Shown here: positions 1 through 6,391 of the stretch, piece after piece | Layout of the letters: every line of letters begins with the position of its first letter | Numbering within the stretch: position 1 is the first letter of the stretch | NCBI GenBank assembly: GCA_003240755.1 | Contig: QFNF01000055.1 | Coordinates: 1-11,163 of the forward strand | Direction: 5' to 3' | Length of the DNA stretch: 11,163 nucleotides | Source of the DNA: Sphingomonas hengshuiensis | GTDB taxonomy: Bacteria > Pseudomonadota > Alphaproteobacteria > Sphingomonadales > Sphingomonadaceae | The notes under the pieces: model-generated | The model's database searches: none | The model's input: the letters and a program-made list of their open reading frames with translations, nothing else | Told to the model about the DNA's origin: nothing | Position numbers and translations under genes: made by a program

Positions 1-956
1 CGTCGCGCGCCGTGATCGCCGCGACCGACGACGGCGCGTATCTGGTCCCCGGCGTCGACAGCGTCCGCGCCCTCGCGCTGCGGGCGATCGGGGCGGGGCA
101 GGGCATCGCCGCTGCGATCGCCGCTGCGGGGCGGGGCGAGGCGGTCGACCTGCCCGCGCTGTTCGCTGCCGGGGCGATCGGGTCGCCGATCGACCATGAC
201 GATCCGGCGCATCTGGTGATGACCGGCACCGGTCTCACCCATCTCGGTTCGGCCGAGGGGCGCGACAGGATGCACCGTGCGGCGGCACAGGCGGCGACTC
301 AGACCGATTCGATGCGGATGTTCCTCGAAGGGGTCGCGGGCGGCAAGCCCGTGGCGGGGGCGGTCGGGCAACAGCCCGAATGGTTCTACAAGGGCGACGG
401 CTCGCAACTGGTGGCGCCGGGCGGCGACTTCGCCATGCCGCACTTCGCGCAGGACGGCGGCGAGGAGCCCGAGCTGGCCGGCATCTACCTGATCGGCCCC
501 GATGGCACGCCGCACCGCATCGGGCTGGCCCTTGCCAACGAATTTTCGGACCATGTGACCGAACGGCACAATTATCTGTGGCTGGCGCACAGCAAGCTGC
601 GCCAGGCGTCGATCGGCCCCGAACTGCTGGTCGGCCCCCCGCCCGCATATGTCGCGGGGACCAGCCGGATCGTGCGCGGCGGCGCGACGCTGTGGGAAAA
701 GCCGTTCCTGTCGGGGGAAGCGAACATGTCGCACAGCCTGTCCAATCTTGAACATCATCATTTCAAATACCCCCTCTTCCGCCAACCCGGCGACATCCAC
801 ATCCACTTCTTCGGCACGGCGACCCTGTCCTTCTCCGACGGGGTGCGGACGCAGGAAGGCGATGTGTTCGAGATCACCGCGGCGCCGTTCACGCTGCCGC
901 TGCGCAACCGGCTGACGCGGGCCGAAGCGCAGGCGTTCACGGTCGGGGTGTTGTGA
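1..956 (+). CDS. GguC/AraD1-family protein (FAH superfamily), 5' end outside window
   Basis: The reading frame is open from the left edge (first complete codon at position 3) to TGA at 954-956. The GTG at 12 is probably internal, because family members normally carry a further N-terminal stretch before the 'DDGAYLVPGVDS' region. Recognisable family segments are 'MTGTGLTHLGSAEGRD' in the first third, 'PEWFYKGDG' in the middle, 'LEHHHFKYPLF', and 'DIHIHFFGTATLSFSDG' followed by 'GDVFEI' near the C-terminus. These match the GguC/AraD1 group of fumarylacetoacetate-hydrolase-fold proteins. Some members are placed in non-phosphorylated L-arabinose or other sugar-acid catabolism as a 2-keto-3-deoxy-sugar-acid dehydratase or hydrolase. 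The fold family is fairly secure; the exact substrate is inference, since the upstream neighbours that would show a sugar operon are outside the window. The protein is cytoplasmic, with no signal peptide visible. It converges on the NUDIX gene. Confidence 0.82.
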   Translation, partial: SRAVIAATDDGAYLVPGVDSVRALALRAIGAGQGIAAAIAAAGRGEAVDLPALFAAGAIGSPIDHDDPAHLVMTGTGLTHLGSAEGRDRMHRAAAQAATQTDSMRMFLEGVAGGKPVAGAVGQQPEWFYKGDGSQLVAPGGDFAMPHFAQDGGEEPELAGIYLIGPDGTPHRIGLALANEFSDHVTERHNYLWLAHSKLRQASIGPELLVGPPPAYVAGTSRIVRGGATLWEKPFLSGEANMSHSLSNLEHHHFKYPLFRQPGDIHIHFFGTATLSFSDGVRTQEGDVFEITAAPFTLPLRNRLTRAEAQAFTVGVL

Positions 957-1024
957 AGTGGGCGGAGACGCGGAGGGAGAGCCCTCGCTGCCACTGTGCT
1001 AGCAAGCGCCGCCGCGGCCGTCGG

Positions 1025-1066
1025 CGGATGCTTCTCCACCGGCCCGAAGCTGCTCGAACCGAACGG
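1025..1066. repeat. Dispersed repeat, copy 1 (partial)
   Basis: This 42-base stretch aligns without gaps to 2692-2733 with 35 of 42 bases identical. The last 22 bases of each copy differ at one position only. The shared core includes 'GAACCGAACGG'. The copy lies in the 122-base gap between two convergent genes, as does the other copy. It resembles the interspersed palindromic elements of sphingomonads, but that attribution is from memory. Confidence 0.6.
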
Positions 1067-1070
1067 GCCG
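1040..1070. terminator. Possible bidirectional terminator hairpin
   Basis: A perfect 7-bp stem, CGGCCCG at 1040-1046 with CGGGCCG at 1064-1070, encloses a 17-base loop. It sits between the stop codons of the convergent GguC-like and NUDIX genes. There is no T-tract on either strand, so it is not a classical intrinsic terminator; a role in ending transcription or stabilising 3' ends is inferred from position. It overlaps repeat copy 1. Confidence 0.25.
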
Positions 1071-1078
1071 AAAGGCGC

Positions 1079-1534
1079 TTATCCCAGCAACGGTTCGATC
1101 CGGTCCAGCAGCGGCAACTGGCTCTTCAACATCATTGTCCGGGCCTCGGCGACCGGCATCCAGCGCGCGGCGTCGACCTCCGGAAAGGCGCGGCGGCGGC
1201 CGCTGCGCGGGGGCCATTCCAGCTCGAACGTCATGCTGGTGATCGCCTGCGTGTCGACATCCTGCTCGGCGGCGAAGGCGGACACCGCCTTTCCGCCCGC
1301 CTGTCGCACCATGCCGAGCGGCGCGAGGGGGACGACGACGGCGACGCCCAGTTCCTCGGCCACCTCGCGCCGCGCCGCATCCTCGACCGCTTCGTCGGGT
1401 TCGACCTGACCTTTCGGAATTTGCCACGCACCCTCCTGTCGCCGCGCCCAGTAGGGACCGCCGGGATGGACGAGCAGCACCGCCGGGACCGGCGTGCGAC
1501 GATAAAGCAGGATGCCGGCGCTATGCTGTGGCAT
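1079..1534 (-). CDS. NUDIX hydrolase
   Basis: This 151-residue protein has a complete Nudix box, G-x5-E-x7-REV-x-EE-x-G-V, spanning residues 42-64: G42, E48, R56, E57, E60, E61 and G63. Glu57, Glu60 and Glu61 are the expected metal ligands. NUDIX enzymes hydrolyse a nucleoside diphosphate linked to another moiety. The substrate cannot be read from the box. The N-terminal segment 'SAGILLYRR' and the following 'VLLVHPGGPYWARRQEGAWQIPKG' region resemble the compact MutT/Ap4A-type NUDIX proteins often annotated only as NUDIX domain protein. No signal peptide is visible, so it is cytoplasmic. The ATG at 1534 is preceded by GGGGA about 7 bases upstream as a weak ribosome site. The gene is divergent from the AlkB-like gene, with 83 bases between them. 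Confidence 0.9.
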   Translation of the reverse strand: MPQHSAGILLYRRTPVPAVLLVHPGGPYWARRQEGAWQIPKGQVEPDEAVEDAARREVAEELGVAVVVPLAPLGMVRQAGGKAVSAFAAEQDVDTQAITSMTFELEWPPRSGRRRAFPEVDAARWMPVAEARTMMLKSQLPLLDRIEPLLG

Positions 1535-1557
1535 GAAGGTGTCCCCGTTTCCGGGCG

Positions 1558-1563
1558 ATCATA
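1558..1563 (-). promoter_or_regulatory. Possible -10 box for the NUDIX gene
   Basis: Read on the minus strand this is TATGAT, a 5/6 match to TATAAT, about 24 bases upstream of the NUDIX ATG. No convincing -35 hexamer lies 16-18 bases further upstream, so the call rests on the -10 alone. Confidence 0.28.
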
Positions 1564-1617
1564 TCCGTCGCCCCTTGTTGATGGACAGACGCCGCCGACC
1601 CATGTTGCGTTCCATCG

Positions 1618-2208
1618 ATGCCGCAACTCGACCTCTTTGCCGCCGAGCCCCGATTGCCCGGCCTGTCGTACCGCGCGGGCGTGGTGGCGGGAGACCGCCT
1701 GTCGGCCATCGCCGCAGCGATCGATGCCGCGCCGCTCACCCCCTTTCGGTTCCAGCAATGGACCGGGCTGCGGCTGACCGCCTCCCATGGCTGGCAGTAT
1801 GATTTCGAACGTGGGCAGGTCGCGCGCGCCGAGCCGATGCCCGACTGGCTGCTGGGCGTGCGCGCGGCGGCGGCGGGGTTTGCCGGGTTGCCGGCGGAAG
1901 CGCTCGTGCAGGCGTTGCTGACCCGCTACGATCCCGGTGCCGGCATCGGCTGGCATCGGGATCGGCCGGTGTTCGAGCATGTCGTCGGCGTTTCGATCGG
2001 TGCGCCGGCGACCTTGCGGTTTCGGCGGCGGACGGCGGATGGGTTCGACCGGTTCGCGCTGCCGCTGACGGCGGGCGGCACCTATCACCTGACCGGGGAA
2101 GCACGGTGGGCGTGGGAGCATGGCATCGCGCCGATGGCGGAGACCCGCTGGTCGATCACCTTTCGCAGTCTGACGGCGCGCTTTGCCAGGGAGGTGGGGC
2201 TTGCGTGA
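1618..2208 (+). CDS. AlkB-like 2-oxoglutarate/Fe(II)-dependent dioxygenase
   Basis: This 196-residue protein carries the AlkB-type 2OG-Fe(II) oxygenase signature. The HxD iron ligands are H113 and D115 in 'GWHRDRP', the distal iron ligand is H168 in 'WEHGI', and R177-x5-R183 in 'RWSITFR' is the AlkB pattern in which the first Arg contacts 2-oxoglutarate. Residues 102-108 'TRYDPGA' match the family strand before the HxD. Such enzymes oxidatively dealkylate nucleic acid bases; the single-domain bacterial form here is AlkB-like, and the true substrate (DNA, RNA or protein) is not determined by sequence. The ATG at 1618 fits the usual 'M-x-Q-L-D-L-F' family start, although no strong Shine-Dalgarno is visible. 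The 3' end overlaps the HIRAN gene by 8 bases, which suggests co-expression. It is not the adaptive-response ada/alkB arrangement: no ada gene is visible. Confidence 0.9.
   Translation: MPQLDLFAAEPRLPGLSYRAGVVAGDRLSAIAAAIDAAPLTPFRFQQWTGLRLTASHGWQYDFERGQVARAEPMPDWLLGVRAAAAGFAGLPAEALVQALLTRYDPGAGIGWHRDRPVFEHVVGVSIGAPATLRFRRRTADGFDRFALPLTAGGTYHLTGEARWAWEHGIAPMAETRWSITFRSLTARFAREVGLA
2188..2194 (+). promoter_or_regulatory. Ribosome binding site that sets the HIRAN gene start
   Basis: AGGGAGG lies 6 bases upstream of the TTG at 2201, inside the end of the AlkB-like gene. This makes the TTG at 2201 the better start than the in-frame TTG at 2183, which has no comparable site. Confidence 0.6.
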
Positions 2209-2593
2209 ACTGAGCCTGCATGTCGTCGGTGCCGATCATCCCAATCGCGGCGGCGGCAATCGGCGGTTCGAGATAGTGCTGTGTTCGCCCGGCGAAGCGG
2301 TGACGCTGGTGCCCGAACCGCGCAACCCGGTCGATCCGAACGCGGTGATGGTCGTCAGCAAGCGCGGGGTGCAGATCGGCTATCTGACCGCCGATCGCGC
2401 GGCGTGGATCGCGGGAATGCTGCGCAGCGGGCGCACGGTGGCGGCGGTGTTCCAGCAGCCGACACCCGCCGGCGCGGCGATCCGGGTGGCATTCGACGGC
2501 GCGGTGCCGGTGTTGCCGCGCCCGGTGGGGGTGGAGGATGATCCCGGGCGGGAGTGGTGGCCGGACGAGGTGCCGCCCGAGGATTGGGACTGA
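2201..2593 (+). CDS. Small HIRAN-domain protein
   Basis: This 130-residue protein is almost entirely one HIRAN domain. Conserved features are 'HVVGADHPN' at residues 7-15, 'RRFEI' at 21-25, 'PEPRNPVDPNAV' at 38-49 and 'VQIGYL' at 57-62. In the eukaryotic helicase HLTF the HIRAN domain binds 3' ends of single-stranded DNA; stand-alone bacterial HIRAN proteins are little characterised. The C-terminal 30 residues are acidic and Pro/Trp-rich ('DDPGREWWPDE') and lie outside the core. The start is a TTG chosen because of the strong AGGGAGG site; it overlaps the AlkB-like stop, which implies translational coupling. A role in recognising DNA ends or damaged DNA together with the AlkB-like enzyme is inference from domain and adjacency. 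Confidence 0.87.
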   Translation: MRELSLHVVGADHPNRGGGNRRFEIVLCSPGEAVTLVPEPRNPVDPNAVMVVSKRGVQIGYLTADRAAWIAGMLRSGRTVAAVFQQPTPAGAAIRVAFDGAVPVLPRPVGVEDDPGREWWPDEVPPEDWD

Positions 2594-2611
2594 AGCGCCT
2601 CCCGCCTCCAC

Positions 2612-2733
2612 CCGTTTGGTTCGGGTAGCGATCGGGCGAAGTCGAGCGCGCGTATCGAGAACGGGGTTCCGCTGGGCAGAGGAGTTCTCGACAGACGCTT
2701 CTCGACAAGCTCGAAGCTGCCCGAACCGAACGG
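2612..2733. repeat. Large imperfect palindrome (dispersed repeat, copy 2)
   Basis: The outer arms 2612-2629 (CCGTTTGGTTCGGGTAGC) and 2716-2733 (GCTGCCCGAACCGAACGG) are inverted with 16/18 pairing. Inner arms 2653-2662 (TATCGAGAAC) and 2684-2693 (GTTCTCGACA) pair 9/10. Both pairs share a centre near 2673, so the whole 122-base block folds on one axis. The right half (2692-2733) is the same repeat as 1025-1066. It fills the gap between the convergent HIRAN and kgtP-like genes, so a bidirectional transcript-end or mRNA-stability role is plausible. Confidence 0.7.
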
Positions 2734-2759
2734 TTTTGGTGAGGAGGGGAGGGGTAGCC

Positions 2760-4061
2760 TCAATCCTCCATGATCTGGCTGTGCGTCCGCGTGTCGCGCA
2801 TGCGCAGATAGACGATCAGCGACACGCCGATCATCGCGGTCACATACCAGTAGAAGCCGCGTTCGAAGCCGATATCCTTGAACTTCAGCGCGACGACCTC
2901 CGCCGTGCCGCCGAAGATCGTGTTGGCCAGCGCATAGGGCAGCGCCACGCCCAGCGCGCGGATATGGGCGGGGAACAGCTCGGCCTTCACCACCGCGTTG
3001 ATCGAGGTGTAGCCGGTGACGATGATGAGCGCACCCATCACCAGCAGTCCGGCCGTCACCGGATCGCGGGTCGTCTCCAGCGTGGAGAAGATCGGGTAGG
3101 TGAACAGCACGCCGGCAAGGCCGAACGCGATCATCAGCGGCTTGCGCCCGATCCGGTCGCTGAGCGCGCCTGCCACCGGCTGCAGCAGCATGAAGACGAA
3201 CAGGGTCACGCCGTTGATCTGGCTGGCCACCTCGCGGCTGAAGCCGGAGGTGTTGACGAGGAATTTCTGCATGTAGATCGAGTAGGCGTAGAAGGCGAGC
3301 GTACCGCCGGCCGTCAGCAGCATGACGACCGCAGTCTCCTTCGGATGCTTGCTCACCAGTTCGAGGAAGCCCGACTTGGGGGCGCCCGCCGCCTTGGCGT
3401 TGGTGAAGCTGTGGCTCTCGGCAAGGCCGCGGCGGATCCAGAACACGACCACCGCCAGCACCGCGCCGATGGCAAAGGGGATGCGCCAGCCCCAGGCGTC
3501 GAGCTGCCCCTCGCTCATCGTCGCCTGCAGCACGAGCAGGACGAGGATCGCGAGCAACTGTCCCGAGATCAGCGTGACATACTGGAACGACGAGAAGAAA
3601 CCGCGGCGGTTCTTGCCCGCCATTTCCGACAGATAGGTTGCGCTGGCGCCATATTCGCCGCCGACCGACAGCCCCTGCATTAGCCGCGCGATCGTCAGCA
3701 GGATCGGCGCGGCGACGCCGATCGTCGCGAACCCCGGCGTCAGCGCGATCATCAGCGAGCCGGCGCACATCAGCGTGACCGAGATCGACAGCCCCGCCTT
3801 GCGTCCGTGCCGGTCGGCATAGATGCCCATGACCCACGCGCCGATCGGACGCATGATGAAGCCGACCGCGAACACCGCCGCGGTGCCGAGAAGCTGGGCG
3901 GTCCGATCGGTGCTGGGAAAGAAGTGCGGCGCGAAATAGAGCGAGAAGGCGGCATAGACATACCAGTCGAACCATTCGACCAGGTTGCCGGTGGAGCCGC
4001 CGATGATCGCCTTCAGGCGGGCTGCGCGGTCGGGCGTGGCGGAAGCTGTATGGCTGTTCAT
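2760..4061 (-). CDS. kgtP: 2-oxoglutarate permease, KgtP-like (MHS family, MFS)
   Basis: This 433-residue integral membrane protein has the length and segment-by-segment pattern of E. coli KgtP (432 residues), the proton-driven 2-oxoglutarate importer of the metabolite:H+ symporter family. Shared blocks are 'GNLVEWFDWYVYA' at 25-37, 'GFIMRPIGAWVMG' at 67-79, the MFS loop motif 'DRHGRK' at 83-88, 'RLMQGLSVGGEYG' at 126-138, 'FSSFQYVTLISGQLLA' after 155, 'WGWRIPFAIGAVLAVV' near 190, the second-half motif 'DRIGRK' at 302-307, and 'KAELFPAHIRALGV' in the C-terminal half. About twelve membrane spans are expected. It acts in the inner membrane to take up 2-oxoglutarate or a similar dicarboxylate; specificity is inferred from similarity. 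The ATG at 4061 has no clear Shine-Dalgarno. It is transcribed in the same direction as gspN, 67 bases downstream of it, but is functionally unrelated. Confidence 0.92.
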   Translation of the reverse strand: MNSHTASATPDRAARLKAIIGGSTGNLVEWFDWYVYAAFSLYFAPHFFPSTDRTAQLLGTAAVFAVGFIMRPIGAWVMGIYADRHGRKAGLSISVTLMCAGSLMIALTPGFATIGVAAPILLTIARLMQGLSVGGEYGASATYLSEMAGKNRRGFFSSFQYVTLISGQLLAILVLLVLQATMSEGQLDAWGWRIPFAIGAVLAVVVFWIRRGLAESHSFTNAKAAGAPKSGFLELVSKHPKETAVVMLLTAGGTLAFYAYSIYMQKFLVNTSGFSREVASQINGVTLFVFMLLQPVAGALSDRIGRKPLMIAFGLAGVLFTYPIFSTLETTRDPVTAGLLVMGALIIVTGYTSINAVVKAELFPAHIRALGVALPYALANTIFGGTAEVVALKFKDIGFERGFYWYVTAMIGVSLIVYLRMRDTRTHSQIMED

Positions 4062-4128
4062 GGCCGAGGGCTATCGCGTGGCGGCGCCCGCGCCAAGCCC
4101 CCGCGAGAAGATGGTAGCGATACCGTTC

Positions 4129-4902
4129 CTAGAAACTGCCCTGCACGCTGGCGCCGGCGGGAAGCCCGGTAAAGGGCAGCATGGCGGCACCGTCGCCGGT
4201 CATGGCGAAGCGCAGGCTGCCATTCTTCTCGATCGTGGCGTCCATCAGCGTGCGGCGGCGCTGCCCTTCGGGAACCAACCTTATGCGGGTCTGGGTGCCG
4301 ATATGCTCGGCGGTCAGCAGCATCGCGGGGGTCGGCGTGGCCACGTTGCCCGGCTTCGTCACGCAGCTTCCCGGATCGATCGCGATGCGGCCGTCCGCCA
4401 TCGCCGACCCGGCGATCGTCGACAGGACGGGCAGGTCGACCTGCCATGTCGAATCGCAGGTAAACGGCAGGTCGGGTTGCAGCGCCGCCAGCAGCGAGGC
4501 GTCGGCCGAGCCGCTCACCCGGTCGAGCCGCACCCCGCCGGGGCGGATCAGCGCCTGTCCGCCCAGATCGGTATCGGCCCCGGTCGCGGTCCAGTCGACC
4601 GCGAAGCCGAGGCTGGTGAGGCTGCGCAGCGGTGCGAAATGCCATTCGAGGCGGCTGCCGCCGGCGATGCCGACCTCGCCGTTCCACACCGTGCCGCCGA
4701 CGCCGCTGCGCCAGTCGGTATTGCCCGCGATCAGGCTGGCGGGCAGCGTCGCGACGATCGCCACCGCGAACGAGGCTATGCCGAGTGCCGCGAAGCGGAT
4801 ACTACGCCGCCGTGCCAGCAACCTCGAAGGACTCGACAATGCGATCGCGGCGCTCGACGCTTGGACTGCTTCGCGATGCGGTGCTGCTGTCGTCGGTGGC
4901 AT
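4129..4902 (-). CDS. gspN: Type II secretion system protein N (GspN)
   Basis: This 257-residue protein has one N-terminal membrane anchor ('FAALGIASFAVAIVATLPASLIAG', about residues 37-60) after a basic 'ARRRSIR' segment, then a periplasmic domain. The pattern after the anchor, 'GVGGTVWNGE', 'LEWHFAPLRSL', 'GFAVDWTATG', 'DLPFTC' and a terminal 'LPAGASVQGSF', fits T2SS GspN, an inner-membrane accessory that is not present in every T2SS. Cysteines at 'FTCD' and 'GSCV' could form a disulfide. The start is uncertain. ATG 4902 has an AGGGGGGA site 8 bases upstream but overlaps the divergent gene by 64 bases; TTG 4839 or TTG 4821 would give a shorter, more typical N-terminus just before the basic segment. 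It is divergent from the binding-protein/gspJ/gspK operon. Confidence 0.8.
   Translation of the reverse strand: MPPTTAAPHREAVQASSAAIALSSPSRLLARRRSIRFAALGIASFAVAIVATLPASLIAGNTDWRSGVGGTVWNGEVGIAGGSRLEWHFAPLRSLTSLGFAVDWTATGADTDLGGQALIRPGGVRLDRVSGSADASLLAALQPDLPFTCDSTWQVDLPVLSTIAGSAMADGRIAIDPGSCVTKPGNVATPTPAMLLTAEHIGTQTRIRLVPEGQRRRTLMDATIEKNGSLRFAMTGDGAAMLPFTGLPAGASVQGSF
4826..4831 (+). promoter_or_regulatory. Ribosome binding site of the periplasmic binding-like gene
   Basis: GAAGGA lies 7 bases before the ATG at 4839. It supports that start over the frame's earlier open region, which runs antisense inside gspN, and over the later ATG at 4919, which has no such site. Confidence 0.55.
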
Positions 4903-5864
4903 CGGCCGCGTCCCCCCTGATGGCTGCCAGGCGGGGCAAGCGCTCCGCCGCGTTGCTGGTTCCGCTGAGCGGCGACCGTTCGGCGCTGGGCCTTAGCATA
5001 CGCAATGCGGCGATGCTTGCCGAAACCGACCCGGCGGCGCTGGCCGTGATCGACACCGGCGGGACCCCGGCGGGCGCGGCGAATGCCGCGCGGGCAGCGG
5101 TGAAGCGCGGCGCCGGGATGGTGCTGGGGCCGTTGTCGGCCGCCGAGACGCGGGCGGTCGCGGCGGCGGTGGGCACGCAGGTGCCGGTCGTCGCGCTGAC
5201 CAACGATGCCGCGGCGCGCGGCGGCGGGGCGTTCGTGTTCGGCATCACGCCCGCACAGGCGACGGCGGCGATCCTTGGCTATGCCCGATCGCGCGGGGTG
5301 CGGCGGATCGTGGTGGTCGACGACGGTACCCCATGGTCGCAGGCATCGGTCGCGGCGGCGCGTACGGCGGAGGCCGATCTGGGGCTGACGATCGTGCCGG
5401 TGACGCTGGCGAACGGGGCGCTGCCGCCGGGCGTCGAGGGCGACGCGGCGTTCGTGCCCGGACCGGCGGTGGCGCTGGCGCCCATGCTAAGGAACCGCGG
5501 CATGCAGTTGCTGGCGACGATGCAGGCGCTCGACTATCGCCCGGAGGCGTTGAGCGCGTTGGAAGGGGCGTGGATCGCCAGCCCCGATCCGGCAAAGTTC
5601 GCGACCTTCGCCAGCGCCTATGCCGCGCGCAATGGCGGTCGGCCGGGGGCGATCGCGGCGCTGGGCAACGACGCGGCGCTGATCGCGAGGTCGCTGCGCG
5701 AGGCGGACCAGATGACCCGCGAAGGCGTGCTGCGCGAGGCCGGGTTCGACGGCGTGACCGGGCCGGTGCGGTTCCGCTCGGACGGCAGTTGCGCACGCGA
5801 CTTCGCGATCCTCGTTCCCAGCAACGGCGTGTACGACAAGGTGGCGGAGAGCCGCGGGGCATGA
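4839..5864 (+). CDS. Periplasmic binding protein-like (LppC/PBP-activator or ABC substrate-binding type), possible Tat signal
   Basis: The ATG at 4839 gives 341 residues. The N-terminus 'SRRSTLGLL' (R4, R5), a hydrophobic stretch to about residue 22 and 'ASAASPLMAA' looks like a signal peptide with a twin-arginine-like motif, so export to the periplasm is likely. There is no lipobox cysteine. The mature part follows the type 1 periplasmic-binding fold as in LppC/LpoA C-terminal domains and Leu/Ile/Val-binding proteins: 'AALLVPLSG' at 37-45, 'GAGMVLGPLSAAETRAV' at 91-107, 'VPVVALTND' at 115-123, and 'RRIVVVDD' at 155-162. Length fits one such domain without LpoA's N-terminal helical repeats. 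The last codon overlaps gspJ (ATGA at 5861-5864), so it heads a gspJ-gspK operon. A role as a T2SS accessory or cell-wall synthesis regulator is inference; the ligand is unknown. Confidence 0.78.
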   Translation: MRSRRSTLGLLRDAVLLSSVASAASPLMAARRGKRSAALLVPLSGDRSALGLSIRNAAMLAETDPAALAVIDTGGTPAGAANAARAAVKRGAGMVLGPLSAAETRAVAAAVGTQVPVVALTNDAAARGGGAFVFGITPAQATAAILGYARSRGVRRIVVVDDGTPWSQASVAAARTAEADLGLTIVPVTLANGALPPGVEGDAAFVPGPAVALAPMLRNRGMQLLATMQALDYRPEALSALEGAWIASPDPAKFATFASAYAARNGGRPGAIAALGNDAALIARSLREADQMTREGVLREAGFDGVTGPVRFRSDGSCARDFAILVPSNGVYDKVAESRGA

Positions 5865-6391
5865 CGCCGCGCCACGGGGAGGGCGGGTTCACCCTGCTCG
5901 AACTGATGATTTCGCTGGGCCTGTTCGCGCTGATCGCGGTGGCGGGGCTGGCGCTGGTCGACAGCGTGATCGGGGTCGACGGGCAGACCGAGGCACGGCT
6001 CGACCGGATCGCCGATCTGCAACGCGCGATGGTGGTGGTGTCGAGCGACCTCGACCAGATCGCGCCGGGGCCGATGGGGGGCGATGCGGGCGGGCTGCGG
6101 TTCCGGCGCAGCGCTCCGGGGCTGGGCGGGCCGCCGATCGGGGTGGGGTATCGCGTCGCCGAAGGACAGTTGCAGCGCGTCGTCGACGGCCGGGCGCAAC
6201 TGGTGCTGGACCAGGTGATCGCGGCGCGCTGGCGCTATTTCGACGGCGGGTGGCGCGATAGCTGGCCGCCCGCGCCCGACCGCTCGCTCGACTGGCCGCG
6301 CGCGGTGGCGGTCGAATTGCGGGTGGGCGGGCCGGGCGGCGGCAATCTGCGGCGGATCGTCACGCTGCCCGTGCCGGCGAAGACGACATGA
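5861..6391 (+). CDS. gspJ: Type II secretion minor pseudopilin GspJ
   Basis: This 176-residue protein has a class III (prepilin) signal: a short basic leader ending G8-G9, then mature F10-T-L-L-E14 with the conserved Glu at +5, and a hydrophobic helix 'LMISLGLFALIAVAGLALV'. Prepilin peptidase (GspO) should cut after G9 and methylate F10. The C-terminal globular part contains 'ARWRYFDGGWRDSWPP' and 'WPRAVAVELRV', the late pattern typical of GspJ, which joins GspI and GspK in the pseudopilus tip. It is slightly shorter than many GspJ proteins. The ATG is used in an ATGA overlap with the upstream gene, and its own stop overlaps the gspK start, so the three genes should be co-translated. The open frame continues upstream of 5861 but those codons overlap the preceding gene and are not part of it. 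Confidence 0.9.
   Translation: MTPRHGEGGFTLLELMISLGLFALIAVAGLALVDSVIGVDGQTEARLDRIADLQRAMVVVSSDLDQIAPGPMGGDAGGLRFRRSAPGLGGPPIGVGYRVAEGQLQRVVDGRAQLVLDQVIAARWRYFDGGWRDSWPPAPDRSLDWPRAVAVELRVGGPGGGNLRRIVTLPVPAKTT

Noticed and set aside
953..1777. 274-codon plus-strand open frame
   Set aside because: It is antisense to the NUDIX gene, whose Nudix box is perfect, and crosses the repeat-bearing gap.
2612..2733. Inverted repeats as insertion sequence ends
   Set aside because: Only about 86 bases lie between the outer arms, with no transposase and no visible target duplication; a small palindromic element is the simpler reading.
2380..3975. 531-codon open frame on the minus strand
   Set aside because: It is a shadow of the KgtP-like gene in another frame; the translation is Arg/Ala-rich and has no domain, whereas the 2760-4061 frame gives an unmistakable transporter.
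5333..5860. Upstream extension of the gspJ frame
   Set aside because: It overlaps the binding-protein gene out of frame and reads as a low-complexity Gly/Arg/Ala sequence; the ATG at 5861 begins the prepilin leader.
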